Source: Shewanella fidelis ATCC BAA-318
GTDB taxonomy: Bacteria; Pseudomonadota; Gammaproteobacteria; Enterobacterales; Shewanellaceae
Assembly: GCF_000518605.1 (NCBI RefSeq)
Contig: NZ_KI912458.1
Coordinates: 543,755-607,754 of the forward strand
Direction of reading: 5' to 3'
Length of the DNA stretch: 64,000 nucleotides
Shown here: positions 30,434-38,887 of the stretch, piece after piece
Layout of the letters: each line of letters begins with the position of its first letter
Position numbering within the stretch: position 1 is the stretch's first letter
The notes under the pieces: generated by a model
The model's input: only the letters and a program-made list of their open reading frames with translations
The model's database searches: none
Told to the model about the DNA's origin: nothing
Translations under genes and position numbers: made by a program

Positions 30434-30769
30434 AATTGCAGTATAGACTCGTTGAATATTGTATACAATCCTTGCAAAAACATTTCTTTGATAGAATTCT
30501 TATATGATATTCCTTGCAGTTATTTCGGTTGAAATAGGTTCAGCTGCGAAACAATGCTGTCAATTTTAAATTAACTGTCATAAAGTTGACGCTAAGTGTT
30601 TATAATAATTTAAAAATCTATAATATATCCTGCTTAATGTAGAGGATTGTGCTGCCAACAAACAGTTTGATAGTAAGTCTACAAATAGATCTATTGTTGG
30701 TTAGTGCAGTTGTTCTATGCGTTGTTATAGGGCGTTAAACCGTCTTAATATGATATTGGAGTGAGATAG
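30265..30769. other. Intergenic region between DUF2919 and the HD-GYP gene
   Basis: About 500 bp with no ORF. It holds the candidate small RNA and its promoter, the palindrome ATTGTATACAAT (30458-30469), and a near-direct repeat GGACAATTGACAGTAT (30377-30392) / GGAACAATTGCAGTAT (30429-30444). It then runs AT-rich up to the HD-GYP gene. Confidence 0.6.
30458..30469. promoter_or_regulatory. GntR-type palindrome over the small-RNA promoter
   Basis: ATTGTATACAAT, a perfect 12-bp palindrome, identical to the one before the hydroxyproline operon at 58036. It covers the putative -35 (TTGTAT) of the minus-strand candidate small RNA, which is a repressor position. Confidence 0.55.
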
Positions 30770-31963
30770 ATGTCTAAAACTGCCGAGGTGAAAGTGCCCT
30801 TGTCAGATCTTAAAGTAGGCATGGTTGTAAAGTTGCCACTTTCATGGACCAATCATCCGTTCTTATTCAATCGCATTGAAATTGAAAGCCCATCACATAT
30901 CGAGCTAATCAAAACCCTTAATGTCGCCTATGTGTATCTTATTTCCGGAGCAGAATTACTACCCACAAAGGTACAGTCAGCAACAGTTACTCCAAGTCTC
31001 ACACCACAGCAGTTGGCGCAGGAAGAAAAAGCGCAATTAAGGAAATCATTACGCCAGGGACAACAACGTTTTACTAAAGCGGCTAATGATTGTCGTGGGG
31101 CATTTGCTAAGTTAGGTGCCGATCCTCAAGGTGCTTATCGTAGCGCTGCGACGCTAGTTGAAGAGTTGATGGACCATCTTAAAGAAACTGAAACACCTTA
31201 TTTAGCCTGTGTTGATGCGGGAATTGACATTTCGATAAATCAGCACGGCGTGTCTATTGCTGTATTGGCGATGATGATAGCCCAGACCTTGGGGATGAAT
31301 CATAGTCAACTGCGAGATATTGCCATGGGGGCATTATTTCACGATATCGGTAAACAAAAAGTCCCGGATATTATTCGCCGTAAAAAAACAAATTTGTCGG
31401 ATCACGAGATAAATTTTCTCAATATGCATCCTCAATTTGGCTATAACATGCTAGAAAAATCGGCTTTGTTCCCGCCAAAAGTACTGGATATTGTATTGCA
31501 CCATCATGAATGGATAGATGGCAGTGGTTATCCGCATAAATTGCAAGGTAAGCAGATAGCTGTTGAAACACAAGTTGTCAGCTTAGCCAATGACTTTGAA
31601 CGTTTACTTCGAGGAGAAGGGCGTTCGCCACAAGTCGCATTAGGTTATTTATTTAAGCATCGAGTGCAAAAGCATGACAGCGCCATGATCTCCGCTTTGG
31701 TTAAAGTACTGGGAATTTACCCGCCGGGAACCTTGGTAGAGCTAACAAATGGAGACGTTGCTAAGGTTATGGTCACCACCTCTGAATTTAAAAAGCCGAT
31801 AATTCGTTGTTGCAACATCGATGGTCAACACTCTGAACTTAAGTTTTTGCAGCAGGAAGATCTTGAGATCAAGGGAGTGATTAAGCTCGAACAACTTTCT
31901 ACTGCAGCAAAAAGAGTGTTGGATGCTAGCTCGCCAGTGAGCTTTTATTTTAGTACCTTATAG
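30770..31963 (+). CDS. HD-GYP cyclic-di-GMP phosphodiesterase with DUF3391
   Basis: A 397-aa cytosolic protein that probably degrades cyclic-di-GMP. It has an N-terminal DUF3391 domain (about 8-140, VPLSDLKVGMVVKLPLSW). The HD-GYP domain (about 150-315) has HDIGK at 191-195 and HHHEWIDGSGYP at 244-255, so both the metal and GYP motifs are intact. A GGAGTGAG ribosome-binding site precedes the ATG. It stands alone, and the YeeZ-like gene follows after 36 bp and may be co-transcribed. The substrate is inferred from the family. Confidence 0.92.
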   Translation: MSKTAEVKVPLSDLKVGMVVKLPLSWTNHPFLFNRIEIESPSHIELIKTLNVAYVYLISGAELLPTKVQSATVTPSLTPQQLAQEEKAQLRKSLRQGQQRFTKAANDCRGAFAKLGADPQGAYRSAATLVEELMDHLKETETPYLACVDAGIDISINQHGVSIAVLAMMIAQTLGMNHSQLRDIAMGALFHDIGKQKVPDIIRRKKTNLSDHEINFLNMHPQFGYNMLEKSALFPPKVLDIVLHHHEWIDGSGYPHKLQGKQIAVETQVVSLANDFERLLRGEGRSPQVALGYLFKHRVQKHDSAMISALVKVLGIYPPGTLVELTNGDVAKVMVTTSEFKKPIIRCCNIDGQHSELKFLQQEDLEIKGVIKLEQLSTAAKRVLDASSPVSFYFSTL

Positions 31964-31999
31964 CTCAAATTAAGTTTAATAGCGTTTAAAGAGAAATAT

Positions 32000-32839
32000 A
32001 TGATCAAATCTGTGGCTATCGTCGGCTGCGGTTGGTTTGGCTTGCCATTAGCTAAATCACTGCTAGAAAAGGGCGTGACGGTATCAGGTAGCAAGCGTTC
32101 GCAAGCTGAAGTTGAGCAATTAACTGCGTGTGGCATTAATGGTTTTAGATTCGATTTAGATGATGACATTCACTTAGCGAGTGATGAACAATCTCTCATT
32201 AACGCATTAGATCTTGATTGTCTTGTCATTAACATTCCTCCGGGGCTACGAAAAAATCCCAATGCTTATATAGCGCGACTTGAAAAGCTCAAGCGATTGA
32301 TATCTGGGATTGAGTATAAAAAGGTAATATTTGTCAGTACAACTGGAGTTTATCCGCCCATTAATGGACTGTTAGCCGAGCAGGACGCACAGGTACACTC
32401 TGAAGTTAGCGATAAACTATTACAAGCGGAAGCCATGTTTAGTGACACGGCTAATCTGTGTATTGTTCGTTTTGCAGGGCTTGTTGGACCGAAAAGACAC
32501 CCAGGGCGCTTTTTAGCTGGAAAAAAACAGTTACCGGGTGCAACAGCCGCGGTAAATTTAGTGCACTTAAATGACTGTATTGCTGCGGTTAACCGATTGA
32601 TTTTTGAGCAAGATGCCAAGGGTACTTATAATGTGTGTGCACCTGTCCACCCAACAAGACAGGTATTTTATGTCGAGGCGGCTAACGCACTTGGCGAAAT
32701 TGCGCCAGAGTTTATCGAACAGCATGGCGAGAATGAGTCAGTAACAGGTAAGCTTATTAGTAGCGAGCGTTTGCTGACAGAATTGAATTTTCAGTTTCAA
32801 TTTAGCGATCCAATAGCTATGCTGGACGCATGCGAATAA
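32000..32839 (+). CDS. YeeZ-like NAD(P)-binding SDR-family protein
   Basis: A 279-aa Rossmann-fold protein with an N-terminal nucleotide-binding loop VGCGWFGLPLA, VINIPPG, an SDR-type VSTTGVYP segment at about 112-120, and a C-terminal substrate part. It matches the atypical SDR group containing E. coli YeeZ. No substrate is established. It follows the HD-GYP gene by 36 bp, and a hairpin without a strong T-tract (32850-32872) separates it from dsbA. Confidence 0.8.
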   Translation: MIKSVAIVGCGWFGLPLAKSLLEKGVTVSGSKRSQAEVEQLTACGINGFRFDLDDDIHLASDEQSLINALDLDCLVINIPPGLRKNPNAYIARLEKLKRLISGIEYKKVIFVSTTGVYPPINGLLAEQDAQVHSEVSDKLLQAEAMFSDTANLCIVRFAGLVGPKRHPGRFLAGKKQLPGATAAVNLVHLNDCIAAVNRLIFEQDAKGTYNVCAPVHPTRQVFYVEAANALGEIAPEFIEQHGENESVTGKLISSERLLTELNFQFQFSDPIAMLDACE

Positions 32840-32849
32840 TAAGTGAGTA

Positions 32850-32872
32850 GGCAACCTATGTGGTAGGTTGCC
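32850..32872 (+). terminator. Hairpin between yeeZ-like gene and dsbA
   Basis: GGCAACCTA-TGTGG-TAGGTTGCC, a 9-bp perfect stem followed by AATAAAAA rather than T. It may attenuate or protect mRNA rather than terminate. Confidence 0.45.
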
Positions 32873-32897
32873 AATAAAAACTAACTTGAGGACTTAT

Positions 32898-33521
32898 ATG
32901 AAATTATTGATAAAAGCGTTCAATCACCTCTTTATTGTAGCAATGTTGTGGCTACCACTGCAGATTGCGGCGGCGAATACTTATGTTGAGGGAGTTGATT
33001 ACGTTAAAATCGCAGGGATCCCTGAAAGTAAAACTCCTGTCGTACGGGAGTTCTTTTCATACAATTGTGGACATTGTTATCGTCAAGATCCGTTTTTTGA
33101 ACAGACCGCTCACCTTCTTGGAGACGATGTCAGCTTTGAGCGTACCCCCGTTGGTGCAGGTCGAACGAGTTGGATCTTAAGTCAGGAAGCTTACTATCTT
33201 GCGCAAAAGTTCAGTGTAACTAAGCAGGTTCACGGCAATATTTTTAGCCGTATTCATGAAAAAGAAGGGGCGTTTACTCGTCCTGAGCAATTAAAAGACT
33301 TTTTTGTCAGCCAAGGGCTTGATGGCAAAGACGTTGAAGCAGCTATGAACTCTGCTGACGCTAAATTGGCATTGATGAATTACGATACCCAAGCTCAGTT
33401 AGCCGAGATCCGTGGGGTGCCTTCAATCGTGGTTAACGGTAAGTATTTAGTAAAAAATCCAGGAAAAACACCAGAAGATTTAGTGAAGTTAGTCAAGTAC
33501 CTCAACAACTTACCAGAGTAA
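32898..33521 (+). CDS. dsbA: Thiol:disulfide interchange protein DsbA
   Basis: Periplasmic oxidase that introduces disulfides into exported proteins. The start at 32898 has a TGAGGA ribosome-binding site 5 nt before and yields 207 aa with a signal peptide (about 1-26, ending IAAAN). The active site is CGHC (Cys57-Cys60), with CPHC being the E. coli form, and the cis-Pro loop GVPSIVVNGKY is near the C-terminus. An upstream in-frame start would remove the signal-peptide logic. A bidirectional terminator follows. DsbB is not in the window. Confidence 0.93.
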   Translation: MKLLIKAFNHLFIVAMLWLPLQIAAANTYVEGVDYVKIAGIPESKTPVVREFFSYNCGHCYRQDPFFEQTAHLLGDDVSFERTPVGAGRTSWILSQEAYYLAQKFSVTKQVHGNIFSRIHEKEGAFTRPEQLKDFFVSQGLDGKDVEAAMNSADAKLALMNYDTQAQLAEIRGVPSIVVNGKYLVKNPGKTPEDLVKLVKYLNNLPE

Positions 33522-33552
33522 CCAACAGAGCATTAGCGCACATAGTCTAAAT

Positions 33553-33579
33553 AAAGCCCACTAATCTAGTGGGCTTTTT
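33553..33579. terminator. Bidirectional terminator between dsbA and the hexosaminidase gene
   Basis: AAAGCCCACTA-ATC-TAGTGGGCTTT with T on both reading strands. Confidence 0.92.
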
Positions 33580-33591
33580 AGTATCAACTTC

Positions 33592-36180
33592 TTATAAATT
33601 TAATGTTCTACCTTTACGCTTGCCATCTGCACTGATAGCTCTGATCTCGATATGACCTGATACTTGAGCGTTGGGGCTAAATGGCTGCCAACTTTCGTTT
33701 TTACCTTCCGTTGGTACAGTGCGATATTCAACCTTAATATTTGGAAATGGCATTTTGACTTTTAACACCCCATTTTTGACAGTCGCTCCCACAGTTGGGA
33801 TCCGATAAAACACATCAGCCTTGGCAAGTTTAGCGAGCTCTTTAGTGCCCACAATAGAGGCAAAACGTTGCCAATCTTGCGCGCGTTGGGCTTTAGCTTC
33901 TGCTGTGAAATGACCTGAGTTTTGGTCGTATACTTGGCCTGAGTAGTCGTAATCTAGCTCCCATGGAGCTTTATGCCAAGCCCGCTCTGCAAGAGCCAGT
34001 AATCGCGGAAATAACATGTATTCTGCTTGAGCATCACTTCTTAGCATTTCACTCCAAAGGTGACCTTGAACACCTTTAAAGCGAACGCCTTTATCTAGGG
34101 GAGATAGGCTATCATCTGAACGATAAGGGTGACCTTTCTTATCAAGCCAAAATTCTGCATGAGCGGGCAAATTATCAGGCATGAATTGAAATACTTTTTG
34201 AGTATCAATGCTGCGTGCAGCCCAGTGATTTCCTCGCTCTTGCGGGTGGGCTTGATAAGGGAAGTCAAAATAGGTTGCTTCAGGAGTTGAGATAATGGTG
34301 TCCCAACGATAATTGGCTTGTTTATGGGTAGCGAGATGACCTTTTTCAAATAACAATGACCAAGAGTTAGTCTGTACCTGTTTAGGCATGTTTTTTGGTC
34401 GAGTTTCTCCCATACCATCATTCCAGCCTGCAACTTTAATCTGTTTATCAGCTAACATTGCCGATACTCTTTCTATAAAGTAACCATTTAATGTGTGTAA
34501 TCCAGCAAGTTTATCTGCTTGCTTAGCTTTTAAGGCATCACAAGCTGGTGAGGCTAGCCAAGCACCTGCGGTTTCATCAGCACCAATATGGTAGGTGGTA
34601 AGCGGTGTTCCAGCCTGTTGGTGCAGGTTTTGTACTTCGGTGATAACTTTTTCAATGAAGCGATAAGTACTGTCTAAACAGACGTTAAGGGTATTATCCG
34701 AGTAATGCTGGATTGAACTGTATTGTGTTTTATCTTCAGGCTCAACAAGACGGTATTGCTCGGCACCTTTGATATCGCCATTAGCCAAATAGCGATTGTA
34801 TCTCGCTTCCATTGCATGGATTGCAGCACGGCTATGCCCTGGCATATCTAAAGAGGGGATAACTTGGATATGTCTGGCTTTGGCGTAACGGAGGATCTCG
34901 AGGTAATCAGCTACACTGTAATGGCCATCAGTTTGGCTACTTCCACTTATCTCACTGCCGAGCTGGGGCATTAAGCAATCATTTGGTGCATTAAAACAGC
35001 GCTTGCCGCCTACTTCACTTAACTCCGCTAGCCCTGGGATCTCTAGGCGCCAACCTTCGTCATCCGCTAGATGCAGATGCAGTTTATTGAGCTTATACGC
35101 AGCCATTTGATCTAGGGTTTTTAATAGAAAGGCTTTGGATAGAAAGTTTCTCGCAACATCAATATGCAAGCCTCGAAAGCGATATCTTGGAGAGTCATTT
35201 ATTTCAAGGCTAGCTATGTTGGGATTATCAATCGCCACTAAGCCTGCAAGTGACATCAGGCCATAAAAAGCGCCGCTAGCTGAGTTGGCTGTGATCGTTA
35301 TGGCATCAGCTGTGCTGCTAAAAACATAGTTTTCACTGCCTTGGACTGTTTGATTAACGTTAATGTTGACGGGAAATCCAGTTTTTGAACGGGGTAAGCC
35401 AACGAGGGCTAAACGTTCAAATGCCGGATTAAGCTCTGCTAGTGATACGCCAGAGGTCGTGAATGCCAAGCCTTTAGATAAATCAATGGTCTCTTTGGAT
35501 AAGAGCTTAACTGAAGCCGGCTTGGGAATTAAGCTGGTTTGTATGTCGATATTAGTGTCGATTTCAGGTGTTATCGCAAAAATATGTTCAGCACTGGCCC
35601 ATTGGGTATTATCTGTTTTAGACAGTTTAAATTGTGATGTCGCATCGGTAAAAGGGAGTAAATATTTCTGGGTTTCTAAGCCCGTTTCAGCATCGATGCT
35701 GGTTTTTGTACTATCAATCACAGTTGCAGTTAGATCTTGAGCATGAACAAAGTAGTTAGGCATAAACTCAGACCGCGTGATTTGCGAGCCATAGCTATAG
35801 TAGTCAATGACAATAGGTTGATTAGCCTTAAAGCCTGTAAATTCAGCTGTTGGGGTTATTCTATGTAAATCACCATTAATATGGGTAATGGTAAAATCGG
35901 TGGAGTCTACCGTTTGCACAGGCGTTAACTGACTAAAGTAAATGGCCCAGTTTTTGAAGTCAGGTTCATAATCCAGCGGATATTGAAGGTGGATCCGAGA
36001 ACGATAGCAAGATTTAAGCTCATTAGGGCATAGCTCAGGTGCAGAATCGACAAACTCTTGTTGTACTAATAAGTTGCTGGCAAGCGTATTTAGATTTGAT
36101 TGCGTGGCAGGTGCCGCAACAAGGCTTGAAGTCATTGTACTGAGCGAAAGTAAACCTGTGATAATTATTCTTTTATTCAT
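33592..36180 (-). CDS. Beta-N-acetylhexosaminidase (GH20, chitobiase type)
   Basis: Exported enzyme (862 aa) that removes terminal N-acetylglucosamine from chito-oligosaccharides or glycans. It has a signal peptide (about 1-22), an N-terminal CHB_HEX-type carbohydrate-binding domain (about 40-200), a GH20b domain (about 218-330), the GH20 barrel (about 333-770) and a C-terminal Ig-like domain. The catalytic pair Asp535-Glu536 (HIGADETAG) is intact. It is the last gene of an operon with the ROK kinase (5 bp upstream) and MFS transporter, consistent with releasing a sugar that is then taken up and phosphorylated. Confidence 0.94.
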   Translation of the reverse strand: MNKRIIITGLLSLSTMTSSLVAAPATQSNLNTLASNLLVQQEFVDSAPELCPNELKSCYRSRIHLQYPLDYEPDFKNWAIYFSQLTPVQTVDSTDFTITHINGDLHRITPTAEFTGFKANQPIVIDYYSYGSQITRSEFMPNYFVHAQDLTATVIDSTKTSIDAETGLETQKYLLPFTDATSQFKLSKTDNTQWASAEHIFAITPEIDTNIDIQTSLIPKPASVKLLSKETIDLSKGLAFTTSGVSLAELNPAFERLALVGLPRSKTGFPVNINVNQTVQGSENYVFSSTADAITITANSASGAFYGLMSLAGLVAIDNPNIASLEINDSPRYRFRGLHIDVARNFLSKAFLLKTLDQMAAYKLNKLHLHLADDEGWRLEIPGLAELSEVGGKRCFNAPNDCLMPQLGSEISGSSQTDGHYSVADYLEILRYAKARHIQVIPSLDMPGHSRAAIHAMEARYNRYLANGDIKGAEQYRLVEPEDKTQYSSIQHYSDNTLNVCLDSTYRFIEKVITEVQNLHQQAGTPLTTYHIGADETAGAWLASPACDALKAKQADKLAGLHTLNGYFIERVSAMLADKQIKVAGWNDGMGETRPKNMPKQVQTNSWSLLFEKGHLATHKQANYRWDTIISTPEATYFDFPYQAHPQERGNHWAARSIDTQKVFQFMPDNLPAHAEFWLDKKGHPYRSDDSLSPLDKGVRFKGVQGHLWSEMLRSDAQAEYMLFPRLLALAERAWHKAPWELDYDYSGQVYDQNSGHFTAEAKAQRAQDWQRFASIVGTKELAKLAKADVFYRIPTVGATVKNGVLKVKMPFPNIKVEYRTVPTEGKNESWQPFSPNAQVSGHIEIRAISADGKRKGRTLNL

Positions 36181-36185
36181 TGTAT

Positions 36186-37037
36186 TTACCTTGATGATGC
36201 TAAGTGTAAATGGGCAGCGCCTAGCAACGCACTGTCATGTTGGTTTGAGGGAGAAATAGTGAGGTTCTGAATGACCTTTTGATATGGGAAGGTTTTCAAT
36301 CCCTTCCATACTGCTTCGATAAACAGATCAAACGAGTGAGAGACAGAGCCACCGATCACAATCACTTGCGGATCGATGATCAGCAGGAGATGAGCAATGG
36401 CATGGGCAAGGTGTTGACCAAATTGCTCGAATGCCGCTATTGCGTGTGTATCGCCGGCTCTAGCCGATAGCGCTAGCTCAGCGCCATTAACCCCATATTG
36501 CAATTCAAAAAAGCGCCCTGAACAATAATCGTCAATTGTGGAGTTAAGGTAGCTGATTTCACCAACTTCACCAGCCGAACAGTTTTGTCCTTGATAGAGT
36601 TGATTTTGGATGATAAATCCTGAGCCAACACCTGTGCCTAGACACAAGCCAACGATATCGTTATAGCCTTTTCCCGCACCAAATTTATGTTCGCCAGCTG
36701 TAAAGCAGTTGACGTCATTATTAACGTAAACCTCAACTTTATAGTGCTGCTCTAACCTAGATTTTAGATCAAACTTTTTCCACGCAGGAATGTTGACTGC
36801 GTCGTATACCACCCCTAGCTGAGTATCAACTATACAAGGCACACCAATAGCAATACCGATTGTGTTTTGTATAAAAAAAGTATCAATGCAGTGAATAATA
36901 AAAGCTTCAATGTTTTCTAAATTTGCATTCGCGCAAAATTTAAATGAACGTGAATCTTCGATTACACCATTAACATAACGGCCTGCATTGATTTTAGTGC
37001 CACCAATATCGAGAGTGACAATTGAAGGAAAACTCAT
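36186..37037 (-). CDS. ROK-family sugar kinase, zinc site altered
   Basis: Cytosolic kinase of about 283 aa, probably phosphorylating the aminosugar imported by this locus. ATP-binding loops DIGGTKI and LCLGTGVGSGFI and the C-terminal IDPQVIVIGGSVS are present. The ROK zinc cluster (CxCGxxGCxE) is not: the region reads GEVGEISYL...DDYCSGRFFELQYG, with one Cys only. I use the ATG at 37037 (AGG 6 nt before); an ATG 15 bp upstream has no good ribosome-binding site. It lies between the sugar transporter gene (74-90 bp upstream) and the hexosaminidase gene (5 bp downstream). N-acetylglucosamine kinase is the best guess. Confidence 0.85.
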   Translation of the reverse strand: MSFPSIVTLDIGGTKINAGRYVNGVIEDSRSFKFCANANLENIEAFIIHCIDTFFIQNTIGIAIGVPCIVDTQLGVVYDAVNIPAWKKFDLKSRLEQHYKVEVYVNNDVNCFTAGEHKFGAGKGYNDIVGLCLGTGVGSGFIIQNQLYQGQNCSAGEVGEISYLNSTIDDYCSGRFFELQYGVNGAELALSARAGDTHAIAAFEQFGQHLAHAIAHLLLIIDPQVIVIGGSVSHSFDLFIEAVWKGLKTFPYQKVIQNLTISPSNQHDSALLGAAHLHLASSR

Positions 37038-37126
37038 ATTAAACCTAGTCATAACTCTGTAATTTATTCAGAGTGAATAAGATGGATACTTAATTAAATA
37101 CAGCTAATGATTTTAATATTACAAAA

Positions 37127-38398
37127 TTAAATGTTTTCGCTAGTTTCTGCTTTTCTCCTAAATATAGTGATAGTGCTATTTTTGACTAAAGGCTTGGCCC
37201 AAAAGCCGATGCTAAATATATAAAACAGCATGATATAAACCACGACGAGTCCAGCTCTGAGATCGCCAGTTATATCTGCGATTAAGCCAACTAATGGGGA
37301 GGCTAAACCGCCGCCAACAATGCCTGTACATAAGATGCCAGCAACTGAACCGTGGTGGTTTTTTACCGAGTTAAGAGCCAGAGAAAATATTACTGACCAC
37401 ATTACTGATAAAAAGAAGCCGACTAAGGGAAAAGCAATAACGCTTATTGATTTACTACCCAAAATGGCGGCGCTTAAAGAGAGAATGGCGCATGCAGAAA
37501 AGCCTATGAGCACAATTCTGCTATCAAGTAGTTTAACGAGAGCCAGTCCTAGAATGCAGCCAAGGGTCAGCATTAACCAAAAACGACTGACAACGCTAGC
37601 ACCTTCTGTTACCGGATCAAGCCCATGATATTGCTGTAGGAACAGAGACATTGCATTAGCAACTCCTTGCTCGGCACCAACATATGCTGCAATTGCAACA
37701 AAAAATAAAATAACGGCTTTATTTTTAAGTAATTGTTTATAAATAGACAAGGTGCCTACTGACTCAGATTCGTTGCGATTAACTTGTGGAAAGTTAACCC
37801 TTGAGATGATTAGCAGCATGGCAATTGATATGACTGCAAATAGCCAATACATCGATAACCAATTCATATCATTGGGTACAAGATAGCTAAGTAAATTGAT
37901 TAATGGACTTTGCTCATGTTGCTGGTTGAGGCCGGTAACAAAATAACTGTATACCAAGGGACTGAGAGTACCAGCCGCACCGAAAAGCAGCTGGCCAGAT
38001 ACAGAGTAGAAAGCAAAGTTCTCCTCGCCACCGACCACCCTCAACAATGGGTTAATCGCGACCTGTAACATCGCCATGCCAGAGCCAATAAGAAACAGCG
38101 ATAACATTGCCATTGAAAAGCTTGGCAATAAGCCGAATAACAGTGCGCCGGTTGCGGCCATAGAAAATGCGATATAAAGCACCGTTTTTTCGCCAAATTT
38201 GTCGACCAAGATCCCCGAGGGAATAGACATCACACCATAAGCGGCGAAAAACGAGAAAGGTAGGAAACCCGCGATAGTAAGGCTGATATTAAAATCGCTA
38301 ACGAGTGAGGGAAATATAGGGCCCAAAATATTAGTTATAAAAGAAACGACGAAAAAGGTGAGCAATACCACTCCTACTAAAAATAGGTTCTTATTCAT
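37127..38398 (-). CDS. Sugar MFS transporter (FucP/NagP-like)
   Basis: A 423-aa inner-membrane permease with 12 hydrophobic segments. MFS features include the motif-A-like GILVDKFGEK after helix 2 and a 4-5 loop with MLQVAINPLLRVVGGEENFAF that is typical of the FucP/glucose-galactose subgroup. First gene of the minus-strand operon with a ROK kinase and GH20 hexosaminidase, so it likely imports N-acetylglucosamine or a related sugar after release in the periplasm. Divergent from the TonB receptor gene across a repeat-containing promoter region. Confidence 0.87.
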   Translation of the reverse strand: MNKNLFLVGVVLLTFFVVSFITNILGPIFPSLVSDFNISLTIAGFLPFSFFAAYGVMSIPSGILVDKFGEKTVLYIAFSMAATGALLFGLLPSFSMAMLSLFLIGSGMAMLQVAINPLLRVVGGEENFAFYSVSGQLLFGAAGTLSPLVYSYFVTGLNQQHEQSPLINLLSYLVPNDMNWLSMYWLFAVISIAMLLIISRVNFPQVNRNESESVGTLSIYKQLLKNKAVILFFVAIAAYVGAEQGVANAMSLFLQQYHGLDPVTEGASVVSRFWLMLTLGCILGLALVKLLDSRIVLIGFSACAILSLSAAILGSKSISVIAFPLVGFFLSVMWSVIFSLALNSVKNHHGSVAGILCTGIVGGGLASPLVGLIADITGDLRAGLVVVYIMLFYIFSIGFWAKPLVKNSTITIFRRKAETSENI

Positions 38399-38887
38399 TA
38401 TTAATATCCTTTGTGCATATAAATCAGCTTAAATAGGCCATGCAAGATTTAAAGTGATAGTTATTAGGTCGTTATATATTGCCTAGCTTTTATTTGAGTT
38501 GAGATACATAACTATCAAATGGTAATACTATTCAACCATTGAGTTTTCTTCGTCAGTAAGCTAGTTAGACTTGAACGGAATGCGTTATAGGGAAAGTCAA
38601 AATCTAAAGTGAAAGTGATGGTTATCTAGAAGCTGATAATGTTCTCCATGTAATGAGTTCCAAACGGAGTCAGCGCTACTTAAAAGGACACAGTAAATTA
38701 ATCCATCTCAGTTTAACTTTACTTGTTCACATTCCAGCAACGCAGAACGGTCTGTAAGTTCAATTATCAAGCGTTAAAGATAGATAAGTATTATTACTTA
38801 ATTGAAATGTACCTAAATTAATAGGCTCCGCGGTATAAGTTAGTAATAGTTTTTTAACATTTTAAGTGTAGGGAAACAGGACTAACC
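38399..38887. other. Divergent promoter region of the aminosugar locus
   Basis: 489 bp between the MFS operon and the TonB receptor gene, without an ORF. It carries three copies of TGATAGTTAT-like repeats (see separate entry) and an inverted repeat AATGGT-N11-ACCATT near 38519-38541. Confidence 0.6.
38455..38625. promoter_or_regulatory. Three TGAT(A/G)GTTAT repeats, candidate AraC operators
   Basis: TGATAGTTAT occurs at 38455-38464 (+) and 38508-38517 (-, seen as ATAACTATCA), and TGATGGTTAT at 38616-38625 (+). The outer two extend to AAAGTGAT(A/G)GTTAT. AraC regulators often bind such spaced half-sites, and one is encoded at the end of this locus. Confidence 0.5.

Noticed and set aside
35363..35740. 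Plus-strand 125-codon ORF inside the hexosaminidase gene
   Set aside because: Antisense to a gene with an intact signal peptide, domains and catalytic pair; no family match.
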